The notes: generated by a model from the sequence alone, not told the origin. DNA of 64,000 nt from Synechococcus sp. MU1643 (GCF_020514095.1 NZ_VTKY01000001.1:1-64000), one strand, 5' to 3'; positions 55,905-63,673 are shown, counted from the first letter of the stretch. Made by a program: numbers and translations.

Positions 55905-56729
55905 ATGCGCACTTCCACCGCCCGGGCTGTCCAGCTGGTGTTGCTGATTCTTCTGGCGCTGCTGGTGCTCACGCCGTTGCTCTGGTTGGTGAGCACCTCG
56001 CTTAAGAGTCCGGCGGAAGACATCTTCAGCAGTCCGCCGGCGTTGCTGCCCGCCCAGCCGAGCTTCGATGCCTACGTCCGGCTGTTTCGAGACAATCCCC
56101 TCACCACTTATCTGTTCAACAGCACCGTGGTGAGTGGCTTGGCGGTGCTGGCCAACCTGCTTTTCTGCTCCCTGGCCGCCTACCCCCTGGCCCGGTTGCG
56201 CTTCGCCGGACGAGGCCTGGTGCTGGGCTTGGTGGTGGCCACGATCCTGATCCCGTTTCAGGTGGTGATGATTCCGCTGTATCTGCTGATGGTGCAGCTG
56301 GGACTGCGCAACACCCTGCTGGCCCTGGTGATTCCCCAGGCAGCCACCGCCTTTGGTCTCTATCTACTGCGCCAGAGCTTCCTCGGCGTTCCCAAGGAGC
56401 TGGAGGAGGCGGCACGGATAGATGGTTGCAGCCGCCTGGGGGAATGGTGGAACGTGATGATCCCCGCCGCCAAAGCCGATCTGATCACCCTGGCGATGTT
56501 CGTCTTCATCGGCACCTGGAGTGATTTCCTTTGGCCGCTGGTGATCCTTGACGACCCATCCCTCTACACCTTGCCTTTGGGCCTGCAGCAACTCTCCAGC
56601 AGCTTTTCGCTGGATTGGCGCATCGTTGCCGCCGGCTCGGTGGTCTCAATCCTGCCGGTGCTGGTCTTGTTTGTGCTGTTGCAGAGTTTCATCCTGCCCA
56701 ATGCCAGTGGGGATGCGGTGAAGGGATGA
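55905..56729 (+). CDS. Carbohydrate ABC transporter permease (MalG/UgpE type)
   Basis: 274 residues and six membrane spans. VQLVLLILLALLVLTPLLWL starts the first span; the EAA loop reads KELEEAARIDGCSRLGEWWN, which fits sugar-type permeases. The usual partner permease, binding protein and ATPase are not beside it, so the substrate is unknown (compatible-solute sugars such as glucosylglycerol or sucrose are possible). It follows leuA closely. A 23-bp hairpin starts four bases after its stop. Confidence 0.9.
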   Translation: MRTSTARAVQLVLLILLALLVLTPLLWLVSTSLKSPAEDIFSSPPALLPAQPSFDAYVRLFRDNPLTTYLFNSTVVSGLAVLANLLFCSLAAYPLARLRFAGRGLVLGLVVATILIPFQVVMIPLYLLMVQLGLRNTLLALVIPQAATAFGLYLLRQSFLGVPKELEEAARIDGCSRLGEWWNVMIPAAKADLITLAMFVFIGTWSDFLWPLVILDDPSLYTLPLGLQQLSSSFSLDWRIVAAGSVVSILPVLVLFVLLQSFILPNASGDAVKG

Positions 56730-56732
56730 AGG

Positions 56733-56790
56733 GGGTGTGATCCAGGAACGCATGGCTGCGAAGGCATCCATGCGTTCCTGGATCACACCC
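56733..56790. repeat. 23-bp perfect inverted repeat
   Basis: Left arm 56733-56755 and right arm 56768-56790 pair perfectly (arms start GGGTGTGATCCAGG and end CCTGGATCACACCC) across a 12-base loop. It starts four bases after the ABC permease stop, so it may act as a 3' hairpin, but no T-run follows. It also lies within the reverse-strand reading frame of a broken gene. A perfect 23-bp match is far beyond chance. Confidence 0.9.
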
Positions 56791-57002
56791 ATCTGTTGGC
56801 TGAGCAAGTCGCTGTGGGCACGCTTCGGCGCGCGTTCCTCCAGCTGATCTATCCGTTTCTATTGCGCCTGAATGCGTTGGTTGTGCTGACGCAATCCCTG
56901 CAGCAGGGGCACCACCAGAACACTCACCAGCGCCAGGCTGCCGCAGTTGATCAGTTTCAACAGTATCCAACCTCCCCCACTTGGACCGATGCTGACTTGA
57001 AT
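56733..57002 (-). pseudogene. Broken gene for single-span coiled-coil protein
   Basis: On the minus strand the frame encodes a membrane span (GGWILLKLINCGSLALVSVL) and a helix (LLQGLRQHNQRIQAQ), then an in-frame TAG at 56861-56859, after which the same frame continues as coiled coil (KRIDQLEERAPKRAH, LLSQQMGVIQERMDAF). A single CAG-to-TAG change would explain the stop. No start codon precedes the span; the likely first codon is ATT at 57002-57000 where ATG would be expected. The frame then enters the 23-bp inverted repeat, and its original end cannot be set. Confidence 0.55.
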
Positions 57003-57027
57003 GGGGTCCGCAACAAGTTGTGCCGGG

Positions 57028-57273
57028 ATGTCTCTTAAAGATCTTGATCGGTTTCTAACCCTTCGCGACAGCGACCCCGATCTGGCCAAGACCCTGGCGC
57101 AGCCCATGGACCTTGAGCGGTTTCTCGGGCTCGCCGCTGAGCATGGCATTGCCTTGAGTGAGGCGGATGTCTTCGCGGCGCAGCAGCGTGAGCACCACGT
57201 GCGAACGGCAGTTGAGCTTCAGCAGGATCAGGCTGCAGAAGCGCGGCGCCTGCGCAATTTCATCCACGGCTGA
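57028..57273 (+). CDS. Nif11-like leader-domain protein
   Basis: 81 residues from the ATG at 57028 (MSLKDLDRFLTLRDSDPDLA). The pattern of a short helix, then LERFLGLAAEHGIALSEADV, matches the Nif11 domain, which in cyanobacteria often serves as the leader of ribosomally made peptide natural products. Here no double-glycine cleavage motif or Cys-rich core follows; the end is basic (AEARRLRNFIHG). It may therefore be a standalone Nif11 protein of unknown role. No maturation enzyme lies nearby. Confidence 0.7.
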   Translation: MSLKDLDRFLTLRDSDPDLAKTLAQPMDLERFLGLAAEHGIALSEADVFAAQQREHHVRTAVELQQDQAAEARRLRNFIHG

Positions 57274-57291
57274 TCCCCGCCGCCTCTCATT

Positions 57292-57501
57292 TCATTGATC
57301 CAGCTTCACCACGTCCGGTGTTTCCCCGTGCACTTCGCCAATCCAACGGGCGTGGTTCACGGCACCTTCGTGGGTGTGAAAGATCCAGGCGCTGTCAGGG
57401 GAAGATTGGCCTTCGATGCGTTGATCCACGGCATTGACGCCGAGATAGCCGCCGGCTGAACAGGACCGCAGCACGTAGCGTTCGGCGTACTTAATGAGCA
57501 T
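57292..57501 (-). CDS. Small conserved hypothetical protein
   Basis: 69 residues. No domain recognised; the sequence has a beta-rich look with Cys14 (YVLRSCSAGGYLGVNA) and a central WIFHTHEGAVNHARWIGEVH segment with four histidines. It converges on the Nif11-like gene, with 18 bases between the stops. Codon use resembles the genome average. Confidence 0.6.
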   Translation of the reverse strand: MLIKYAERYVLRSCSAGGYLGVNAVDQRIEGQSSPDSAWIFHTHEGAVNHARWIGEVHGETPDVVKLDQ

Positions 57502-57571
57502 TGGCTGAGAGAGCTCTATTTGTTCGCTAGCGGTACCTTGCAGCGGCTTGGCGCGAACTGCAGAATTGCTT

Positions 57572-58018
57572 TTACTTTTCTTCCCTAAGGGTTAATAGGC
57601 TTTGTTGTTCCCAGCTCAACCCCGTGGGTGCTGCAAAGCGGCTCTGATGACCTCCCTCACGGAACCAGGGGGTGCTGAGGGCCTCGATCTCCAGATCTTC
57701 CAGGTTGAGAGACCAGGTGTCCTGCAGGTAGCGGCGCAGTTGCTCCGGCTCGGGCGGATGGGGCTGTTGCCAGTGCAACACGGCTAACTGCATCGGCCGT
57801 GAGCGGAGAATCGCAAGGCGGTGATTCGAATCGCCGTCGTTGGCGGGCTGAATCGACTCCTCCAGTTGCTCCTCGCAGACGTAGAGCCGCAGTGGCCCGC
57901 TGCTGTCGGTCTGGGGAAGTGGATATTTGTTGAGATAAAGGGCCCGTGCTTTTTGAAACGCTGCCCCCGGAGCCTTCACCATCAGGGCGTTGTAGGCCTG
58001 CTGAAGCGGTTCACTCAT
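57572..58018 (-). CDS. Hypothetical protein
   Basis: 148 residues from the ATG at 58018 (MSEPLQQAYNALMVKAPGAA); ATG at 58024 is equally possible. The frame remains open further upstream but runs across the divergent gene. The sequence is soluble, with several Trp/His residues (LAVLHWQQPHPPEPEQLRRY) and a C-terminus LSWEQQSLLTLREEK. No domain recognised. Confidence 0.65.
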   Translation of the reverse strand: MSEPLQQAYNALMVKAPGAAFQKARALYLNKYPLPQTDSSGPLRLYVCEEQLEESIQPANDGDSNHRLAILRSRPMQLAVLHWQQPHPPEPEQLRRYLQDTWSLNLEDLEIEALSTPWFREGGHQSRFAAPTGLSWEQQSLLTLREEK

Positions 58019-58108
58019 GCCCATTTCGTCCTGTTGCTGGCTCCAGTGTGTGAATGACGCCGGGCCGCGATTATGGGAGGATGGTGACACTTCCGGGATT
58101 GGAACGCG

Positions 58109-58357
58109 ATGGCCAAGCATCGCTCCCGCTACCGGTTGGTTGGCCTCGACGGTCAACCGCATCCGGTGCTCGACGCCCCTTACGACACGTTGGAACTGGC
58201 CCTCGCTGATGCCAGCGATTGGTGCACGGGACAAGGGTCCCGATGTTCCATGGGTCAGCAGGGTATTGCGGTTGAAGTGCGAACTGACAGCGGCAGTTGG
58301 CGCACCATCGACTATCCAGTGAGTTGCTTGAGCCGATCCAGTGCGACAGCGGGCTGA
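58109..58357 (+). CDS. Small conserved hypothetical protein
   Basis: 82 residues (MAKHRSRYRLVGLDGQPHPV at the start). Mixed alpha/beta, with two cysteines in DWCTGQGSRCSMGQQG and a Trp near the end (DSGSWRTIDYPVS). Its stop overlaps the start of the broken thiamine-binding-type gene (TGATG at 58355-58359), so the two were probably once one transcription unit. No function can be assigned. Confidence 0.65.
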   Translation: MAKHRSRYRLVGLDGQPHPVLDAPYDTLELALADASDWCTGQGSRCSMGQQGIAVEVRTDSGSWRTIDYPVSCLSRSSATAG

Positions 58358-58648
58358 TGTGGGTCAGTGTTGACCTCTGCGTGGTGCCGATCGGTGTCGG
58401 TGTCAGTCTTTCGCCTTACATCGCCGCCTGTGAGCGGGTGATCGCTGCCACGAGCTTGAGCCATCAGCTGGGTCCCAATGGCACGGCGATCGAAGGCCCG
58501 TAGGACGAGGTCATGGACTATGTGCGGGCTTGTCACGCCGAATTGCGCCCCGCGCCTTTACACAGCGCTCAAGCTCAACACCCGCAACTGTCGGCAGCAG
58601 TCGTTCGCTGGGAATGTCTCCTCAGTGGAAGAGCTTCTGGGCGATTAA
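58357..58648 (+). pseudogene. Broken MTH1187-family (thiamine-binding type) gene
   Basis: The frame from ATG 58357 reads VSVDLCVVPIGVGVSLSPYI and GPNGTAIEGP, the N-terminal half of the MTH1187/YkoF-like thiamine-binding family, then hits TAG at 58501-58503 where Trp is usual (EGP-W-DEVM). It continues in frame (DEVMDYVRACHAE), then a frameshift near 58545-58560 moves the rest to another frame, which reads LYTALKLNTRNCRQQSFAGN and VSSVEELLGD to TAA at 58646-58648. Total length, about 97 codons, is that of an intact member, so two lesions inactivated it. Confidence 0.82.
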
Positions 58649-58730
58649 GAATCTGTAGAACTTTGGTGGGTTTCGATTCGGGCTGAGCCGATCTTGAGAC
58701 CAATGAGATTGTTGTGTGGTCCCTTGCTTG

Positions 58731-59219
58731 ATGGGTCGCGGTTTCAGGGCTGCGCTGTTTGCACTGCTGGTTGTACAGCTGACGGGCAGTGCTGTTCAGG
58801 CGTCAACGTGGGATCGCATTGCCAGTTACCTGCGCTTGCTGCAGCGGGCGGGGGTGAATGCCCTGGTAGCGATCGACTGCCCTTTGGGCTTGCTGGGTGC
58901 ATTTCATGAGGGCAAGCAGGCCCTGTTGATGTGCGGCAACAACCTGCCCGACGATCCAGCGGTGGTTTGGGTGGTACTGGCCCATGAATCAGCTCATGTG
59001 ATGCAGTTGTGCAACGGCGGCAATCTGATGCCGGCGGCCTTGCTCAGCCGTGAGGTTGAGCTGGCCCGCCAGCAGGACCCCAATCCTTTTCACGAGTTGC
59101 AGTTGTATCACTCCAGTCAGCATCACGTTGAGGCCGAAGCCCGGCTGATTCAGGCCCTTCCAGAGGAGCAGGTGGTGGCCTTGTTTGAAAAACACTGCGC
59201 CAAGCGGCTCTCCCCTTGA
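58731..59219 (+). CDS. Secreted protein with HExxH metalloprotease motif
   Basis: 162 residues from the ATG at 58731. Signal peptide FRAALFALLVVQLTGSAVQA, then a small domain containing HESAHVMQLC (HExxH zinc-binding motif) and a downstream Glu in HHVEAEARLI as possible third ligand. The size is small for a protease. It may be a periplasmic peptidase or a zinc-binding domain with lost activity. An in-frame ATG at 58716 is possible. It overlaps the start of the RluA-type gene (TTGA). Confidence 0.7.
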   Translation: MGRGFRAALFALLVVQLTGSAVQASTWDRIASYLRLLQRAGVNALVAIDCPLGLLGAFHEGKQALLMCGNNLPDDPAVVWVVLAHESAHVMQLCNGGNLMPAALLSREVELARQQDPNPFHELQLYHSSQHHVEAEARLIQALPEEQVVALFEKHCAKRLSP

Positions 59220-59830
59220 AGCTGCTGATGCGGGACCCATGGCTGATAGCGGTCGATAAGCCTGCCGGCCTGCTGAGCCAACCTGGCCTGGGGCCGGAGC
59301 AAAGCGATTCCGTGATCACCCGCTTGCAGCAGCAGGATCAAGGCCTGCGCCTGGTTCACCGCCTGGACCGCGACACCTCGGGGGTGCTGCTCTTGGCCCG
59401 AAGCGCTGACCCCCTGCGGCGGCTCAGTGCCCTGTTTGCTGAACGACGAATCAACAAGCTCTATCAGGCGGAGGTGGAGGGGGAGCTCCAAGGCAGCGGC
59501 AGCATCGCCAGCTCGTTGGCGCGTCTCTCGCGCCAACCGCCGCGCTACGGCAGCCACCCGGAGGGGCGTCTGGCGCTGACGATTTGGCGAGCCCGCGCCG
59601 CTGGTTCCCACCGCACGCGGCTCTGGTTGCGTCCGCTCACGGGGCGCTCCCATCAGCTGCGGGCCCATCTGGCCGAACGGGGCCACCCCATCGTGGGAGA
59701 TCCGATCTACGGGGATGCCGGCCGTTCCTGTCGCATGCATCTGCATGCCCAGGCCCTGAGCTTTCGCCATCCCTTCACCCAGCAACGCGTCCGTCTGATC
59801 GCGCAGGAGCTTCCCTTTGCAATTGAGTGA
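59216..59830 (+). CDS. RluA-family pseudouridine synthase
   Basis: 204 residues; TTG at 59216 overlaps the stop of the previous gene, while ATG at 59228 (MRDPWLIAVDKPAGLLSQPG) is the alternative. The catalytic Asp is in RLVHRLDRDTSGVLLLARS (about residues 43-61). LTGRSHQLRAHLAERGHPIV is the second RluA signature. It isomerises uridines in rRNA or tRNA; the target cannot be set. It lacks an N-terminal S4 domain, as in RluA proper. Confidence 0.88.
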   Translation: MKLLMRDPWLIAVDKPAGLLSQPGLGPEQSDSVITRLQQQDQGLRLVHRLDRDTSGVLLLARSADPLRRLSALFAERRINKLYQAEVEGELQGSGSIASSLARLSRQPPRYGSHPEGRLALTIWRARAAGSHRTRLWLRPLTGRSHQLRAHLAERGHPIVGDPIYGDAGRSCRMHLHAQALSFRHPFTQQRVRLIAQELPFAIE

Positions 59831-59933
59831 TGAACTCGGACGCTGCGCAGTGGCGACACCAAGGCGATTTCCCTGGGCATGTTCACCAGTGGTGTGGCGT
59901 TGTGGTCGTTGTAAGCGATGAGCCCTCAGGCCA

Positions 59934-62024
59934 TCAGCGACGGGCCGGGATCGGATAGGGAATGCGGCGGTGGCGCATCCGCCGCCACACCTGCACGAAG
60001 GCACGAATCACCAGTTCCACTTCGCTGCGGTTGAGGTTGCTTTTGCGCAGTTGTCCATCCCGCTGCCGCGCTTCCACGATCCGCCGCACCGTGTCCACTG
60101 CCTGGGCATCGGAGGTGTCGGGAGGGAGGGATCGCAACGCCGCCTCACAGCCATCCGCCAGCATCAAGATCGCTGTTTCTTTGGTACGGGGTTCCGGGCC
60201 CCTATAACGGAAGCGGTGCTCCTCAACCACTCCGCCGCGCTCCTGGGCCTTGTGCAGGAAGTAGCCCATTTTCAAGGTGCCTTGGTGCTCAGGGATGAAA
60301 TCGGCGATGGGCCGGGGTAGGCGGTGACGCCGCGCCAGCTTCAGCCCCTCATCCACATGGGCTTGAAGCACCGCTGCACTTGCCTGGGGGTCATCCAGCG
60401 CGTCGTGGGGATTGGGGCCGTCCTTCTGGTTCTCGATGAACCAGTCCGGCGCATGCAGTTTGCCCACATCGTGATAGAGCGACCCGGTCCGGATCAGATC
60501 CACATCCGCGCCAATCGCCCGCGCCCCCTCCTCCGCGAGGCCGCAGATCATCAGGGTGTGCTCAAAGGTTCCCGGGGCTTCGCAGGAAAGGCGGCGCAAC
60601 AGAGGCCGTTCCTGATCCGCCAGCTCCAGCAGCCGTGCCCGGGTGAGTAGGCCGAAGGACCCTTCCAGCATCGGGATCAGCAGCAGGCTGAACATCAGCA
60701 CAATCCCCAGCAGCAAGGCATCGGTGGCCAGTTCATCCAGGCTTGGATTCAGGCTTCCCCAGAGCCGCAGGCCGGTGAAAGGTTGCAGTTGCAGCAGCAG
60801 CCACTGGCCCACAAGCGCGCCGATCGGCAGCAGCACCGTCAGTTGCAGCAGCTGCCCGCGGCTGCGTTGACGGCCCGCGATCAAGGCCCCAGTGGCGGCC
60901 ACGCTTGCCGCCACCAGCAGGCGGCCATCCCCAAGTCCCTGCACGGGTTCTGGCCAGAGCAGAGCGGCCACACCCATCCAGACCAAGCCGCAACCGGTGC
61001 CCAGTCCCTCCGCCAGCAGCAGGCTGGGCGGCACAAGGATGGCCAGAGGGCTCACGGTTCCCTTGAACCAGAGTTTCGCTCCCTGCACCAGCAGCAGCAG
61101 ACCCACCGCCAGCAGGGCATGGCGCACTTCCAGGCCAGGCCGTTCGCGCCGCATCACCAACAGCATCACTGCGCAGGCTGCAGCGGCTTCAACAAACCGT
61201 TGGAACCAGATCAACGGTTGGGGCTCGCGGCGCACGCGGCCGAAATAATCCAGCACGTCGTAGGCCTGTGGGCTGATTGGCTCGCCCTTGCGGGTGATGA
61301 GATCCCCCTTGCGCACCTTGATGGTGGGGATGGCCTGTTTGGTCAGCTGTTCCTCGATCAGCTGTTTGCTCAGGTTTGGGTCGGTGCGCAGGTTGCTGCT
61401 TCCGCGCAGGGTGCTGGTGAGCACCTTGCCGGCAAGGGACCAAGCTGCCGGTGGCTGCAGGGCAACCGCCTGGAGTTGCAGGTTGGCCGCCTGGAGTAAT
61501 TGCTCAACGGCCAGATTGCTCACCAGCCCTTGGCTGAGCATGCGATCAGCGGTGCTGCGCACCGACTCATCCCATGCCAGATGTTCCCGTTCGCTGCGTC
61601 GTTCCAGCCATTTTTTCTCCGGCTCAGAAAGGTTCACCGGCCCGATTCGGGCGCCAGATCCGGTGTTGGTGACCTCCTGCAGCTGCAGCAGTTGTTGCTC
61701 GAGCCGTTGTTTAAGTGCTTGGGTCTGCTCCTGATCGATGACCTGCACCACCGATCGCGACACCAGAGAGGCTCGCTGCTGCTCGAGGGCGGTGCTGTCC
61801 TGCACCAGGGCATCTTTCGGAGCGATGGCTTCAAACGGGGCCAGCGATCCGGGTTGGACTTTCGGCTTTATCAGCCAGGGCAGGCTTGAGGCTGCGGCCA
61901 CGGAAAGGCACAGCAGCAAAACAACGAGTGTCTGTAGTCGCGTCCAGCGCAGCAGGCGACCCCCGGGGCCTTCGAGCCGCACCCAGTTCCGCCAAAGGCT
62001 GCTCAGCCGAGGAACGCGAACCAA
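59934..62024 (-). CDS. Membrane HD-domain phosphohydrolase (PgpH / 7TMR-HD family)
   Basis: 696 residues. One N-terminal span (TLVVLLLCLSVAAASSLPWL), a long extracytoplasmic 7TMR-HDED domain (about 45-275), then about seven spans and a cytoplasmic HD domain with FEHTLMICGLAEEGARAI and SLYHDVGKLHAPDWF. This is the layout of PgpH, which hydrolyses cyclic di-AMP in Listeria. A role in c-di-AMP turnover is likely and would link to osmotic or light-dark control. It is divergent from folD. Confidence 0.92.
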   Translation of the reverse strand: MVRVPRLSSLWRNWVRLEGPGGRLLRWTRLQTLVVLLLCLSVAAASSLPWLIKPKVQPGSLAPFEAIAPKDALVQDSTALEQQRASLVSRSVVQVIDQEQTQALKQRLEQQLLQLQEVTNTGSGARIGPVNLSEPEKKWLERRSEREHLAWDESVRSTADRMLSQGLVSNLAVEQLLQAANLQLQAVALQPPAAWSLAGKVLTSTLRGSSNLRTDPNLSKQLIEEQLTKQAIPTIKVRKGDLITRKGEPISPQAYDVLDYFGRVRREPQPLIWFQRFVEAAAACAVMLLVMRRERPGLEVRHALLAVGLLLLVQGAKLWFKGTVSPLAILVPPSLLLAEGLGTGCGLVWMGVAALLWPEPVQGLGDGRLLVAASVAATGALIAGRQRSRGQLLQLTVLLPIGALVGQWLLLQLQPFTGLRLWGSLNPSLDELATDALLLGIVLMFSLLLIPMLEGSFGLLTRARLLELADQERPLLRRLSCEAPGTFEHTLMICGLAEEGARAIGADVDLIRTGSLYHDVGKLHAPDWFIENQKDGPNPHDALDDPQASAAVLQAHVDEGLKLARRHRLPRPIADFIPEHQGTLKMGYFLHKAQERGGVVEEHRFRYRGPEPRTKETAILMLADGCEAALRSLPPDTSDAQAVDTVRRIVEARQRDGQLRKSNLNRSEVELVIRAFVQVWRRMRHRRIPYPIPARR

Positions 62025-62035
62025 AAGGGACCTTG

Positions 62036-62051
62036 TAGCGTTCTAACGCTA
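62036..62051. promoter_or_regulatory. Small palindrome between pgpH-like gene and folD
   Basis: TAGCGTT-CT-AACGCTA is a perfect 7-bp palindrome with a 2-base centre, placed in the short gap between two divergent start codons (62024 and 62068). It could be an operator; no known regulator is implied. Confidence 0.25.
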
Positions 62052-62067
62052 GCTCTCTCTAGAGGGC

Positions 62068-62976
62068 ATGCTGGAAGGTGTGCAAGGGGATGCCATGGCC
62101 CTGCGTTTGGACGGCAAGGTGCTGGCAAGGGATGTGGAGCATCGTCTTCAAATCCTGATCGAACGGTGTCTGGCCGAGGTGGGGCGACCGCCGGGCTTGG
62201 CGGTGCTGCGGGTTGGTGATGATCCCGCCAGCGCCGTCTACGTCGCCAACAAGGAAAAGGCCTGTGCTCGGATCGGGGTGGCCAGCTTTGGCGATCACCT
62301 CCCCGCCGACACGCCTCCAGCGCAGGTGCTTCAAACGATCGAACGGTTGAATGCCAACCCGGAAGTGGACGGGATCCTTCTGCAGCTTCCCCTTCCAGCC
62401 GGCCTCGATGAGGGGCCGCTGCTGATGGCCATCGATCCTGAAAAGGATGCCGATGGTCTGCACACCCTCAATCTCGGACGGCTGCTCAAGGGGGAACCGG
62501 GCCCGCGCAGCTGCACTCCCGCAGGGGTGATGGCGATGCTGCGCAGCAATGGCATCGATCCAGCGGGCAAGCGCGCTGTGGTTATCGGCCGCAGCATTCT
62601 TGTGGGGCAGCCGATGGCCTTGATGCTGCAGGCCGCCAACGCCACCGTCACCATTGCCCACTCCCGCACGGCCGATCTGGTGGCCCACACCCGCGAAGCC
62701 GACATTCTTGTGGTGGCAGCTGGCCGTCCTGAGTTCATCGGGGCCGAGCACGTGCGGCCGGGAGCGGCGGTGGTGGATGTCGGCATCCACCGCAAGCCGG
62801 AAGGTGGATTGTGCGGTGATGTTCGAGCGGCTGAAATCGAGTCGATCACTTCTGCGCTGTCGCCTGTCCCTGGCGGTGTGGGACCGATGACGGTGACGAT
62901 GCTTCTGGTGAACACCGTTGTGGCTTGGTGCAGACGCCACACCCTTGACCATGATTTGGACGATCTCGTGCCCTGA
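62068..62976 (+). CDS. folD: Methylene-THF dehydrogenase/cyclohydrolase
   Basis: 302 residues from ATG 62068; ATG 62095 ([14 protein letters not shown]) gives the more usual FolD start and has AAGGGG nine bases upstream. Signatures include [54 protein letters not shown] and [17 protein letters not shown]. FolD interconverts 5,10-methylene- and 10-formyl-THF for purine and Met-tRNA formylation. In related genomes crtE is expected just downstream; here a broken gene lies between them. Confidence 0.95.
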   Translation: MLEGVQGDAMALRLDGKVLARDVEHRLQILIERCLAEVGRPPGLAVLRVGDDPASAVYVANKEKACARIGVASFGDHLPADTPPAQVLQTIERLNANPEVDGILLQLPLPAGLDEGPLLMAIDPEKDADGLHTLNLGRLLKGEPGPRSCTPAGVMAMLRSNGIDPAGKRAVVIGRSILVGQPMALMLQAANATVTIAHSRTADLVAHTREADILVVAAGRPEFIGAEHVRPGAAVVDVGIHRKPEGGLCGDVRAAEIESITSALSPVPGGVGPMTVTMLLVNTVVAWCRRHTLDHDLDDLVP

Positions 62977-62984
62977 TCGGTTCC

Positions 62985-63660
62985 ATGGCGCTGCACTGGC
63001 TGTTCCCTATCCCTGCTCTACAGGTCGATCTCGGGCCGGATGCCGCCACGGCCGCAGCCAAGTAGCAGCAGCTTGAGCAGTTCGATACCCAGGTGTATCA
63101 GCACCCCGAGTTCAGCGATCGCAACAACCTCACTGGGGATCTATTGGGCCATGCCGGCCTGGATCAGTTGCATCGCACGGATGCGTTCCAGTGGCTGAAC
63201 GGAGATAGGCCGAGCATGTGTCGGCCTATCTCCGTTCGCTGTTAGGCCCGGATCACGGTCTTGTGGCCCATATCCAAAAAGCCTGGCCCGTGGTGTGTGC
63301 GAGGAATGGCGGAACGGTGGATCTCCACAGCCACCGCAATGCCCAGTTGAGCGCAGTGTTTTACGTGTTGACGGATCCGGCCAAAGAGAGCGGGGAGCTG
63401 GAATTTGAGGCGCCCGATGATTACTTCAGCCATGTGATGGCGATGCCCGACCGGGACGCGGCTGTCTCCGGTGGTGTGTTCGCGCCGCTGCCTCACCGTC
63501 TTCTGATGATCCCTCGGACCTGCGCCATCGGGTGCTCCCTTACGAGGGAAGCGGCCCTCGCTATTCGGTGTCCTACGACTTGGCCATCACCACGGCGCCA
63601 GGCAAGGGACGCGAGATGCGAACACCCCATCCGATGGATTGGGTCCCCCTCGGCAGCTAA
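62985..63660 (+). pseudogene. Broken 2OG-Fe(II) oxygenase-like gene
   Basis: Frame 1 from ATG 62985 (MALHWLFPIPALQVDLGPDA) stops at TAG 63063-63065 and then continues open (QQLEQFDTQVYQHPEFSDRN). A frameshift near 63201-63213 moves coding to a second frame: VSAYLRSLLGPDHGL, then HSHRNAQLSAVFYVLTDPA with the metal-binding His pattern. A second frameshift near 63517 moves it to PSDLRHRVLPYEGSGPRYSV, ending at TAA 63658-63660. The pieces together match the TIGR02466-type oxygenase family. At least three lesions are present, so no functional product is expected. Confidence 0.85.
63201..63233. repeat. 13-bp perfect inverted repeat at a frameshift
   Basis: GGAGATAGGCCGA (63201-63213) and TCGGCCTATCTCC (63221-63233) pair perfectly over a 7-base loop. 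The left arm coincides with the point where the broken oxygenase gene changes frame; the right arm codes for conserved-looking residues (SAYLR). It resembles a template-switch scar. Confidence 0.9.
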
Positions 63661-63673
63661 TGGCTCGGCCTGA

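Noticed and set aside
59830..59955. Short frame starting at the stop of the RluA-type gene
   Set aside because: About 42 residues with no signal or domain, running into the end of the HD-domain gene; no coding evidence.
56859..63065. TAG recoding (amber read-through)
   Set aside because: Two of the three genes with TAG also carry frameshifts, so decay is simpler. No suppressor tRNA is in the window.
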